Positions 35,574 through 43,244 of a DNA stretch of 64,000 nucleotides are shown here, piece by piece. The notes under the pieces were generated by a model, which saw only the letters and a list, made by a program, of their open reading frames with translations, was not told the origin of the DNA and made no database searches. Location: NCBI GenBank assembly GCA_964634815.1, contig CAZWMD010000011.1, forward strand, positions 51,067-115,066. Reading direction: 5' to 3'. The stretch comes from JALZVT01 sp964634815. Its GTDB lineage: Bacteria; Pseudomonadota; Gammaproteobacteria; Pseudomonadales; Azotimanducaceae. Every line of letters begins with the position of its first letter. Position 1 is the stretch's first letter. The translations under genes were made by a program, and so were the position numbers.

Positions 35574-35601
35574 GCCGCAGCTGCCAGCTCGCAGCTATAG
35601 G

Positions 35602-36213
35602 CTATCTACAGCTTATCGGGCGGCCCTGGGCATCTTCCCGGATGCCGTCACCGTCTCGATCGCGCGCGTATCTCACGCGCGCCTGGGCATTGAGTATGGC
35701 TTGGTGTGCAAACCGTTCGTCGCCATTGCTAGGGCAGTATCTGAAACTGCCGTTCTGCCAGTTTGTCAGCCCAGTGCCGTTTATTGATAGCGACTTACGG
35801 TTTCGAAACGAGCGCCAGGTAAATTCACCTGGCCTGGCAGCCGGACCAAAAGCTTTGAGAATTTGATCCGCAGAATCCCGCTGGCCGTTTTTGTTGTAAT
35901 CAATGAACACAAAGCTACCGGTGTGCCAGCTGTCTCGTTTGCCACAATGTGGTGGGCGTCCGGGGCATAGGGTGACGGTTCTTCGGGCGGTAATAGCCGT
36001 ACTGCGCAGGTATTGAACCTGGCCGATCATTGAGTTGATGGCTGACGTAGATCGGTTGTCCCTAACCAGATTTATCATTGACGGCAACGCCAGTGTTGTG
36101 ACGATCGATGCTATTCCCAGGGTGACTAGCAGCTCGATCAATGTAAGTCCGGAGGCGTTACACCGGAGCAGAATCCGTTCTCTTATCCGTTCTCTAAACC
36201 GTTCCTGGTGCAT
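35602..36213 (-). CDS. fimT: FimT/GspH-type pilin-like protein
   Basis: 203-residue pseudopilin with site SG/LTLIELLVTLGIASIVTTLALPSMINLV and the GspH/FimT globular signature: a Cys-rich TLCPGRPPHCG, then FVFIDYNKNGQRDSADQIL with a DxNxNGxxD metal-type loop, ending with a conserved Cys. A second acidic loop DRDGDGIRED lies near the C-terminus. The leader repeats Arg-Glu (RFRERIRERI). It is convergent with the pilY2-like gene and precedes pilR on the same strand, the position of fimT in Pseudomonas. FimT proteins of some species bind DNA during natural transformation; whether this one does is unknown. Confidence 0.82.
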   Translation of the reverse strand: MHQERFRERIRERILLRCNASGLTLIELLVTLGIASIVTTLALPSMINLVRDNRSTSAINSMIGQVQYLRSTAITARRTVTLCPGRPPHCGKRDSWHTGSFVFIDYNKNGQRDSADQILKAFGPAARPGEFTWRSFRNRKSLSINGTGLTNWQNGSFRYCPSNGDERFAHQAILNAQARVRYARDRDGDGIREDAQGRPISCR

Positions 36214-36320
36214 CAGGGTCTAAGTGTTGCGAAGACCGGAACGATTGTGCTGGTTGGGGGTTTTAGTGAGTTAGCGCTTAACGCCTAGTCCAAAGTAGGT
36301 TTTTAGCTCGGCACAAGACT

Positions 36321-37706
36321 CTATTCCATTTCGAGTTTTTTCAGCCGATAGCGCAGGGCGCGAAAGGTGATGCCCAGGTCTTTTGCGGCGGCTGTTTTGT
36401 TCCAGCGATTATTTTCCAGGGCTTGGGTGATGAGCGTCCGCTCCACCTTTTCCAGGTAATCTTCAAGAGACTCGTTAGCTGCCAGACCGGTCACCGGGGC
36501 AGACAGTGCAGCGCCTTCGGGTTGACTGCTTTGGACCTCAACTTCGGTTGCAGGCGCACTTTGAGTTGCAGCGGAAAGATTGAGATCTTGTGGTGTGATC
36601 TGGTTGTCTTCACAGAGAGTGAAAGCCCGCTCCAGGAGATTCTCAAGTTCTCGAACGTTACCTGGAAAGTCGTAGTTGGATAGAGCCTGTAAGGCGGCCT
36701 GACTCAATTTGGGTTTGCTGGCGTCGTAGTCTTTGGAGAGCCGATTCAACACCAGGTCTGCGAGCGCCACAATATCGTCTCCACGTTCTCGTAGCGGAGG
36801 CATATCGAGGTTAATGACGTTGAGTCGGTAGTACAGATCCTGACGAAAGTGTCCGCAATCGACTTCGATAGACAAGTCTTTGTGAGTCGCTGACAAAATG
36901 CGAACATTGATGTCGATTTCTTGTTGTGCGCCTACCGGTCTGACGGCTTTTTCTTGTATAGCGCGCAGTAGCTTTACCTGCATGGAGAGAGGCAAGTCTG
37001 CCACTTCATCGAGGAACAGAGTGCCGCCGGTGGCCGCTTCGAATAACCCCTGTTTATCTGCCACCGCTCCGGTGAAGCTTCCTTTCTTGTGACCGAAGAA
37101 TTCGCTTTCCATCAATTCAGAAGGAATGGCGCCACAGTTCACTGGAATAAAGGGGCCAGCGGCGCGGGGACCTTGTTCGTGAATGAGTCGCGCTGCAACC
37201 TCCTTACCAGAGCCTGATTCCCCGCTGATATAGATTGGGGCCTGACTGCGCGCAAGCTTGTTTATCTGGCCTCGCAGGGTCTGCATAACGGGCGAATCGC
37301 CAATCATGCGAGTTGCGCCAGACGCCAGGCTGGTGGCTTCTTCGAGCTTTAGGGCAGAGTCAATCAGGCCACGCAATTGGGCGATGTCGATGGGTTTTTG
37401 GAGGAAGTCGAAAGCGCCGTATTTCAGAGCAGATATCGCGGTTTCCATTGAACCAAACGCAGTAATCACCGCCACGGGAAGGTGGGGGTGAGATTCGCCG
37501 ATAAGCTCTACCAGTTCGAGACCGCTGCCGTCGGGCAGGTTCATGTCTGTAAGGCAGAGATCAAATTGCTGCTCAGCAAGTTTTGCCTTGGCAGTTGTCA
37601 CATCTGGAGCGGCTACGGTTACCAGGCCCATACGACCGAGTGTAATTTCCAGCAGCTCTCGAATGTCGGGCTCATCATCTACGATGAGTGCAGTCTTTTC
37701 GGTCAT
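36321..37706 (-). CDS. pilR: Sigma-54 response regulator PilR
   Basis: 461 residues. Receiver domain with D10/D11 and phospho-acceptor D54 (CLTDMNLPDG); AAA+ domain with Walker A GESGSGKE (162-169), loop-1 GSFTGA (209-214) instead of the commoner GAFTGA, and Walker B GGTLFLDEVADLP; C-terminal Fis-type helix-turn-helix (NRWNKTAAAKDLGITFRALRYRLKKLEME). With PilS it should activate sigma-54 transcription of the major pilin gene, which is not in this window. It starts 14 bases after pilS. Confidence 0.95.
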   Translation of the reverse strand: MTEKTALIVDDEPDIRELLEITLGRMGLVTVAAPDVTTAKAKLAEQQFDLCLTDMNLPDGSGLELVELIGESHPHLPVAVITAFGSMETAISALKYGAFDFLQKPIDIAQLRGLIDSALKLEEATSLASGATRMIGDSPVMQTLRGQINKLARSQAPIYISGESGSGKEVAARLIHEQGPRAAGPFIPVNCGAIPSELMESEFFGHKKGSFTGAVADKQGLFEAATGGTLFLDEVADLPLSMQVKLLRAIQEKAVRPVGAQQEIDINVRILSATHKDLSIEVDCGHFRQDLYYRLNVINLDMPPLRERGDDIVALADLVLNRLSKDYDASKPKLSQAALQALSNYDFPGNVRELENLLERAFTLCEDNQITPQDLNLSAATQSAPATEVEVQSSQPEGAALSAPVTGLAANESLEDYLEKVERTLITQALENNRWNKTAAAKDLGITFRALRYRLKKLEME

Positions 37707-37720
37707 GGGTAGTCCAGTAC

Positions 37721-39385
37721 TCAGACGGTAATGCGATCAGGGTGTGCAAAGGTAATTCGAAAGCAAGCGCCCGCATTTGGCAAGTCGATATAGCTTAGGC
37801 GAGCTTGATTGGCTTCACACATCTCACGCGCAATATACAACCCCAGGCCGGTGCCGTTGTGCTCAGTAGTGAAAAAAGGTTCAAAAAGTGTCGCCCGGTG
37901 CTCATCTTCCACCCCGGGACCATCATCTATGACGTTCAAGAACGGCCGGTCGGTTGTTGGGTCGATGCCGCCCTGTAATCGCAATGACAGTTCGCCACTG
38001 GTTTCCAGACTATAACGCAGGCCGTTTTGCCCCAGGTTCGTCAAGACCTGCAGGAGCTGCGAACGATCCATCCGTACTGAGGTGTCATCTGGTGTGACGT
38101 TGATCGTGATGTTTGCTGTTTCCAGTTCAGCCACGCAGAACTGCACCACAAAATCCTCCAGAACTGAGCGCAGATTCAATCGCGTGGGATCAGGTGCTTT
38201 GCGTCTCGAGAGCTCCAGAATGTTCTCGATCACACGATTCATGCGTTTGCTGTGATTGTTGATGATGTCGATCAATCGCCGGTCGCCGTGATCCACATTT
38301 TCGGACTCGTCGAGTAGCTGGGCTGCGTGAGCGATCGCGCCCAACGGGTTGCGAATCTCATGGGCGATGCTGGCAGATAAACGACCCAGCGCCGCGAGTT
38401 TGAGTTGCTGGGCCTGTTGCGCGATTTCGCTGGTGTCTTCAATAAAGACGATGACGTCGGCATCGCTCGCTCCGGACCTCACAGCAGAGAAATTCACCTT
38501 GATCTCGGGGGTTTCGCTTGTCACCTGAAAGGGTCTGGCTCGATGATTGTTATCAGCTCGCCAGGCTTGCAGCAGAGAGTGTAATTTTTCAGGTAACGAG
38601 GGCAGCGGCGGTGCAGAACTGTCGGTCTGTGTCACATGCTGGGAGCCGCCTTCGCTGAGACCAAGCAGCGCGTAGGCGGACTGGTTGCCCATTCTCACGG
38701 AGTTGTCGCCGTCCACAAGAATTATTCCAGTTCGCATGCGTCGAATAATTCGGCGATTAACCCGCTCCAGATCGGCAAGCTCGGCCGCCTGGATGAGTGC
38801 TTGCATTTCGGTATCGCGCAGACGCGCTGAAATTGAATGGATAGCCTGGGCAACGGTGAAGAACAGAACGCCAAACACGCCGGCCTGAAACACGCCGTCA
38901 TAGGCTCTTTGATGACCGATGGCCATATAGATTTCTTCGGAGAGCAGCGCAAGCGAAGCCAGAGCGGCGAGAAAAATGCTGACCCTGGAGGCTGTGAGGA
39001 TGGCGCCCGCAGCGATGGTGACAAGCAGAAGGGGAGCGAGGCCGCTGTCTACACCGCCACTAAGGTAGGTTAGCCAGCTGATAATCAGGCAGTCCATGGC
39101 AACAACTGCGGTTACCACCAGGCTGCGATTGAGTATCGGTCGTGGCAGGAAGTTGACAGCAACCAGGATGAGCAGATTTACAACGGCGTAAGAGAGGGCT
39201 GCTATTGAAAACAGCTCTGGGTTGTCTTGCCCGAGGCGAGTTAGCTCGCCGCCCTGGCGAAAAAGCAATACCAGAGTTCCGGATACGACAAATCGATAGA
39301 GCGCAAAGATGCGCAACAGGCCGACGGTTTGCCGATCGCGTTTGCTGCTTATTTCCCGCAGCAGATCCGCATGGGGTTGGGCCAC
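37721..39385 (-). CDS. pilS: Sensor histidine kinase PilS
   Basis: 554-residue membrane kinase. Six hydrophobic segments occupy about residues 22-185, then a cytoplasmic PAS-like part (IILVDGDNSVRMGN), the dimerisation box SASIAHEIRNPLG with H342, and an ATPase domain with N box TNLGQNGLRYS, DDGPG and GTGLGLYIA. In Pseudomonas PilS senses pilin level in the inner membrane and controls PilR. It is transcribed after bamD, whose start codon region lies upstream, with no gap between the two genes. Confidence 0.94.
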   Translation of the reverse strand: MAQPHADLLREISSKRDRQTVGLLRIFALYRFVVSGTLVLLFRQGGELTRLGQDNPELFSIAALSYAVVNLLILVAVNFLPRPILNRSLVVTAVVAMDCLIISWLTYLSGGVDSGLAPLLLVTIAAGAILTASRVSIFLAALASLALLSEEIYMAIGHQRAYDGVFQAGVFGVLFFTVAQAIHSISARLRDTEMQALIQAAELADLERVNRRIIRRMRTGIILVDGDNSVRMGNQSAYALLGLSEGGSQHVTQTDSSAPPLPSLPEKLHSLLQAWRADNNHRARPFQVTSETPEIKVNFSAVRSGASDADVIVFIEDTSEIAQQAQQLKLAALGRLSASIAHEIRNPLGAIAHAAQLLDESENVDHGDRRLIDIINNHSKRMNRVIENILELSRRKAPDPTRLNLRSVLEDFVVQFCVAELETANITINVTPDDTSVRMDRSQLLQVLTNLGQNGLRYSLETSGELSLRLQGGIDPTTDRPFLNVIDDGPGVEDEHRATLFEPFFTTEHNGTGLGLYIAREMCEANQARLSYIDLPNAGACFRITFAHPDRITV

Positions 39386-40375
39386 CTAGTTTCCGGCAGT
39401 CCCGGTATCTCTTAATGCGGTTACGGTGTTATCGATCTTTAGGGGCGGCGGGATAGTGGGGCGGTCCAGCAATCCCAGGGTTACCAGATTTACCCAGGAG
39501 CGTTCACTGTTTGTTACGGTCTTTGCAAACAGCAGATTGCCGTCGTCATCGAAGGCGTCATATTCAGGGAAGTTCAGCCTCAGCACTCGGGCCATATCGT
39601 TTGCGGTATCGGTTAATCCCAGTTGATAGCTGGATTCGATACCAATGGCGAGTGCATCGGCAACGGCTTCGCAGGATGGGAAATTCTCTACAACATATCG
39701 AGCGCGGTTGGCGGCGGCGACATAGGCTTTTCGAGTCATGTAGTAGGACGCAACATTGACCTCGCTTTGGGCCAGGATTTCGCGCAGATAGAGCATTCTC
39801 TGGCGGGCGTCGGCGGCATAGTCGCTGTCGGGAAAACGCTTCAGCATATCGTTGAAAACGTTAAAGGCTTCGCGTGCGCCGGATACATCGCGCTTCGAAA
39901 TGTCGCTGCTGTTAAGTCGGTTGAGAAAGCCGTCATTTCTCTTGTAGGCCGCAAGGCCATTCATGTAGTAGGCGTAATCAACATCTTCGTGTTGGGGGTG
40001 CAGACGAATAAAACGCCGTGCTGCAGATTGCGCCGCTGACAAGTCAAAGGACATATAGCGCGCGAAAATCAGTTCGAGCTGCGCTTGCTCTGCATAGCGG
40101 CCAAAAGGAAACCGGGCCTCAAGTGTTTCAAGGTGGCTAATGGCGTTGGTGTAGTTGCTTGCGCGCAAGGAGCGTTGGGCATTGTTGTAAACAATACTCT
40201 CGGTACTTTGCAGACCTTCCAGTTCGGCGCCATCAGCGCCACCAGACTTGTTGCGACCGGCGCAACCGCTTAGCAAACTGAGCGCAAGAACACTGCACAA
40301 TAGCGTCGACAACAGGGCGCTGGATGAGGCGCTGTGATCCCGCTTGGGGGACGGTTGCTCAAGCTTGTTTTCCAT
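39386..40375 (-). CDS. bamD: Outer-membrane assembly lipoprotein BamD
   Basis: Essential lipoprotein of the BAM complex that inserts beta-barrels. A lipobox LLSGC follows a hydrophobic stretch (LLSTLLCSVLALSLLSGC), and five TPR-like repeats begin with YNNAQRSLRASNYTNAISHLETLEARFPFGRYAEQAQLEL and continue through HPQHEDVDYAYYMNGLAAY. The product is longer than E. coli BamD because of extra C-terminal residues. Start 40375 is preferred; ATG 40396 or TTG 40411 would lengthen the signal peptide. The next gene on the strand is pilS. Confidence 0.92.
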   Translation of the reverse strand: MENKLEQPSPKRDHSASSSALLSTLLCSVLALSLLSGCAGRNKSGGADGAELEGLQSTESIVYNNAQRSLRASNYTNAISHLETLEARFPFGRYAEQAQLELIFARYMSFDLSAAQSAARRFIRLHPQHEDVDYAYYMNGLAAYKRNDGFLNRLNSSDISKRDVSGAREAFNVFNDMLKRFPDSDYAADARQRMLYLREILAQSEVNVASYYMTRKAYVAAANRARYVVENFPSCEAVADALAIGIESSYQLGLTDTANDMARVLRLNFPEYDAFDDDGNLLFAKTVTNSERSWVNLVTLGLLDRPTIPPPLKIDNTVTALRDTGTAGN

Positions 40376-40488
40376 AGTTTGTATGATCACTTGCATAAAT
40401 ATCGCGTTCAACTGCCGTCAATGTTACCACCCGGCTAATCTGACCTCTATCATAGATACTTTAACGCGGCCCAGTTTGGAGCGGTTGT

Positions 40489-41550
40489 TTGACCTCAGAA
40501 ACCCCAACTACAGTACCTGAGTCAGGCCCTAACTCAGGCTCCAGCTCAGTGCCGGACGCCTTGTCTGAGATAGAACACAGCGCCATCGTGCCGGATGAGC
40601 TTGCCGGTTCCCGATTGGACCGCATTGCGGCGCAGATGTTCGGCCAATATTCGCGAGCGGAGCTTACCCGCTGGATTCGCGCAGGGGAGTTGCGGGTTAA
40701 CGGTGAGTTGGCGCCGGCCAAGCGTAAGCTAAATGGCGGAGAGCGGCTGCAGTTAAGGGGTACGCCTCGAGTTTTGCCGGATTGGCAGGCGCCGCAGCCC
40801 GTGGAATTTGAGCTGTTGTACGCGGATGACAGTATTGCTGTCATCAATAAGCCGGCAGGTCTTGTCGTACATCCGGGAGCGGGTCAGACCGATGGCACCC
40901 TGGTGAATGGCCTGTTGCACCGCTTCAGTGCGGAAGTCGCGCCAGCGCCGGTGTTGGGGGAGGACCCCAGGTTGTTACCCCGGGCGGGTGTGGTCCATCG
41001 GCTCGATAAAGACACCAGTGGGTTGATGGTGGTTGCCCGGTCCGGCAGCGCGGCTCTGAGTCTGACCCAGGCCATCGCTGCGCGGGCTGTGTCTCGAGAG
41101 TATCTGGCGATTGTGGAAGGGGTGCCAACGGGAGGTTTTGATGTGGAAGCGCCCATCGGCCGGGATCCCCGGCACCGGACCCGACAGGCGGTTGTCGATA
41201 ACGGTAAGTACGCCCTCACGCATATCCGCGTGGTTGAACGCTTTGCGGCCCACGCGCTGGTCAGAGCACGTCTCGCTACAGGCCGAACTCACCAAATCCG
41301 AGTTCATCTCGCGTATCGCGGCTATCCATTGGTCGGCGATATTCGCTATGGCGCCAAACGACGCCTGCCAACCCGGGCAGATGAATCCCTGGTGCAAAGG
41401 CTCCAGCGGTTTCCCCGGCAGGCACTGCATGCCTGGCAGCTTGGATTCACTCATCCGCACAGCGGCGACGAGCAGCACTATGAGGCGCCATTGCCGCCGG
41501 ATATGGCCGAGCTTTTGGAGTTGTTGCGTGCTCGAGGTGACGCCGAGTGA
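40489..41550 (+). CDS. rluD: 23S rRNA pseudouridine synthase RluD
   Basis: Makes pseudouridines in helix 69 of 23S rRNA. N-terminal S4 domain (SRLDRIAAQMFGQYSRAELTRWIRAGELRVNG), catalytic domain with D173 in GVVHRLDKDTSGL and the strand HTRVHLAYRGYPLVGDIRYG-like RTHQIRVHLAYRG. 353 residues because of a 30-residue Ser/Pro-rich N-terminus. The start is TTG at 40489, seven bases after GGAG. It is divergent from bamD and overlaps pgeF by four bases, the conserved arrangement. Confidence 0.95.
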   Translation: MTSETPTTVPESGPNSGSSSVPDALSEIEHSAIVPDELAGSRLDRIAAQMFGQYSRAELTRWIRAGELRVNGELAPAKRKLNGGERLQLRGTPRVLPDWQAPQPVEFELLYADDSIAVINKPAGLVVHPGAGQTDGTLVNGLLHRFSAEVAPAPVLGEDPRLLPRAGVVHRLDKDTSGLMVVARSGSAALSLTQAIAARAVSREYLAIVEGVPTGGFDVEAPIGRDPRHRTRQAVVDNGKYALTHIRVVERFAAHALVRARLATGRTHQIRVHLAYRGYPLVGDIRYGAKRRLPTRADESLVQRLQRFPRQALHAWQLGFTHPHSGDEQHYEAPLPPDMAELLELLRARGDAE

Positions 41551-42401
41551 ATCAGGACGGCAGCGCGGGCAGTTCTAGCCCGGTAGCGGGGCCAGCTGAC
41601 ACCGCCTTGCCGGACGGCGGGGAGGGCTGGCTGGCTGCTGCCCGGGTGCTGTGTACCGATCGATTTGGCGGCCACAGCAAGGCTCCGTTTGCAACCAATA
41701 ACCTGGCGTTGCACGTTGAGGATAATTCTGAAAATGTTCTTCAGAATAGAATGCAACTCACTGATAAATATAAGCTTAAGAGAATTCAATGGCTGGATCA
41801 GATACACGGTGTTCGAGTTATTGAAGTGACAGCTGATGCTCCTTCCAAGGATCACAACGAGCCAAGTGCAGATGCGATGTTCACTATGCATCCCAGGATT
41901 GGCCTGGGTATCCTCACCGCAGACTGTTTGCCGGTCATGTTGACGGATACCCGGGGAACACTGGTTGCGGCCGCTCACGCCGGCTGGCGTGGGCTGTGCG
42001 CAGGTATTCTGAATAAGCTGGTCGAAGCGCTGCCTGTCACTGCTTCGCAGCTGCAGGCCTTTATTGGACCCGCCATTGGCAAACAGGCGTTTGAGGTTGG
42101 CCCTGAGGTGGTTGAAGCGCTGGACAACCAGGGGCTGAATCGGACACTGGGCGGTCAGGCCGTTATTTCACGGCGTATCGATACCCAGGGGGATGTGGTG
42201 GTCGACAAATACCAGGTCGACCTTGCGCTCGCAGCGCGGATCAACCTCATTCGCCTGGGGGTAGGCAAAATCAGCGGCGGTCACTGGTGCACCTTCACCG
42301 ATCCGCGCCTGTATTCCTGGCGACGCGAAACCCGCGAAGCCGCCGTCACAGGCGAAAAGCCGTTAACAGGCCGGCAGGCCAGTGTGATCTGGCTGCCTTA
42401 G
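41547..42401 (+). CDS. pgeF: Multicopper-type purine nucleoside/peptidoglycan editing factor (YfiH/PgeF)
   Basis: 284-residue DUF152 (YfiH) protein. Zn-binding His/Cys signature: ILTADCLPVML, AAAHAGWRGL and, near the end, GGHWCTFTDPRLYSWRR. The family has been reported to act in peptidoglycan stem-peptide editing and to have purine nucleoside or polyphenol oxidase activity in vitro. It begins with GTG overlapping the rluD stop (GTGA), a conserved pair. It converges with the DUF4124 gene five bases away. Confidence 0.9.
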   Translation: MNQDGSAGSSSPVAGPADTALPDGGEGWLAAARVLCTDRFGGHSKAPFATNNLALHVEDNSENVLQNRMQLTDKYKLKRIQWLDQIHGVRVIEVTADAPSKDHNEPSADAMFTMHPRIGLGILTADCLPVMLTDTRGTLVAAAHAGWRGLCAGILNKLVEALPVTASQLQAFIGPAIGKQAFEVGPEVVEALDNQGLNRTLGGQAVISRRIDTQGDVVVDKYQVDLALAARINLIRLGVGKISGGHWCTFTDPRLYSWRRETREAAVTGEKPLTGRQASVIWLP

Positions 42402-42406
42402 CTGCC

Positions 42407-43018
42407 TTAAGAGAACGAATCGCAGTTTACGGCGATGCTTTCCTGGGCCTGGCGAATCCGCTCATTGCGATCATCGTCACTTAACGCGGTTTCTTCGCCA
42501 GCGTCGTTGCGGACGCGGATTCGACCCCGGCTTTGCATCTGTGACAAGACTCTTTTAGAGGTAGCACAGTTGCTTTTGCGAAGCTCCGCAATGTTGTCCT
42601 GGCGGCGAGCTTCGTCAGCCTGGAGTTTTTCCAGCATGGCTTTTTGGTGATCGGAAAGATTGCTGTTGTCGCTCTGAGCGGCGACTGAGGTCGGTGTCGC
42701 CACGCCGCTTTCGAGCATCACGGGTTGGCTGCCATTATAAGGCTTAGCACTGTAGGGAGCGGTGGCTGAGGGCTTCTTGGTGGTTTCCGGGCTGCGACTA
42801 ATGACCGTGAAGTCACGGCCTCTGGGTTCGCGCTCGCCGTAATTTACGGTGCCATCGTCGTCCACCCAGCGATACACATCAGCGCTTGCGGGCACTGAGC
42901 AGGCCAACCCTAACGCCGCCATCAGCAGAAAGCCTGCAAGCAGGCGATGAAAAGCACTTAAATTGACGGCAATGGCAGCGCCAGGTCTGGGTCGAGAATT
43001 TGATAGATAGAGTGTCAT
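42407..43018 (-). CDS. DUF4124-domain exported protein
   Basis: About 203 residues. Hydrophobic signal sequence LLAGFLLMAALGLACSVPASA, then the short DUF4124 domain ADVYRWVDDDGTVNYGEREP, a Ser/Thr/Pro linker, and a charged C-terminal helix (MLEKLQADEARRQDNIAELRKSNC) with two cysteines, ending DDDRNERIRQAQESIAVNC. Proteins with this domain are common in gammaproteobacterial periplasm but have no assigned role. The start at 43018 fits the signal peptide; the frame is open to 43069. Confidence 0.82.
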   Translation of the reverse strand: MTLYLSNSRPRPGAAIAVNLSAFHRLLAGFLLMAALGLACSVPASADVYRWVDDDGTVNYGEREPRGRDFTVISRSPETTKKPSATAPYSAKPYNGSQPVMLESGVATPTSVAAQSDNSNLSDHQKAMLEKLQADEARRQDNIAELRKSNCATSKRVLSQMQSRGRIRVRNDAGEETALSDDDRNERIRQAQESIAVNCDSFS

Positions 43019-43100
43019 TTTTTCGCGCCACAATTCGGTACACGGTAGCCTAAGATTACCACACAGCACTTGGGGGGCTTTTGTGCCGTATGCCTCAAAA

Positions 43101-43129
43101 TTGACATGGTTTAGCCTAAGCCCAAGAAT
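43101..43129 (+). promoter_or_regulatory. Sigma-70 promoter of ilvIHC
   Basis: A perfect -35 TTGACA (43101-43106), a 17-bp spacer and AAGAAT (43124-43129). Transcription would begin near 43136, leaving a leader of about 110 bases before the ilvI ATG. Confidence 0.65.
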
Positions 43130-43197
43130 ACCCGGCTGTTTTTTTCTGAGGATTGGTTCCAGAAGGCCAGTCCCTTAACCAAACCTTCCTAATTTCG

Positions 43198-43221
43198 CCC
43201 GGAATCCCCTGGGATTCCGGG
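43198..43221 (+). promoter_or_regulatory. Perfect inverted repeat in ilvI leader
   Basis: CCCGGAATCCC and GGGATTCCGGG, 11 bp each, separated by two bases, end 23 bases before the chosen ilvI start. In RNA this is a very stable hairpin with no following U-run, so it is not an intrinsic terminator. It could be a protein-binding operator, an mRNA-stabilising structure, or part of an attenuator. Confidence 0.7.
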
Positions 43222-43244
43222 TGCAACCTATAGCGGTGCAACTA

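Noticed and set aside
43154..43230. Possible ilv leader peptide from TTG in the ilvI leader
   Set aside because: The frame has only scattered Leu/Ile residues, no run of branched-chain codons, no ribosome binding site, and the hairpin lacks a terminator U-run.
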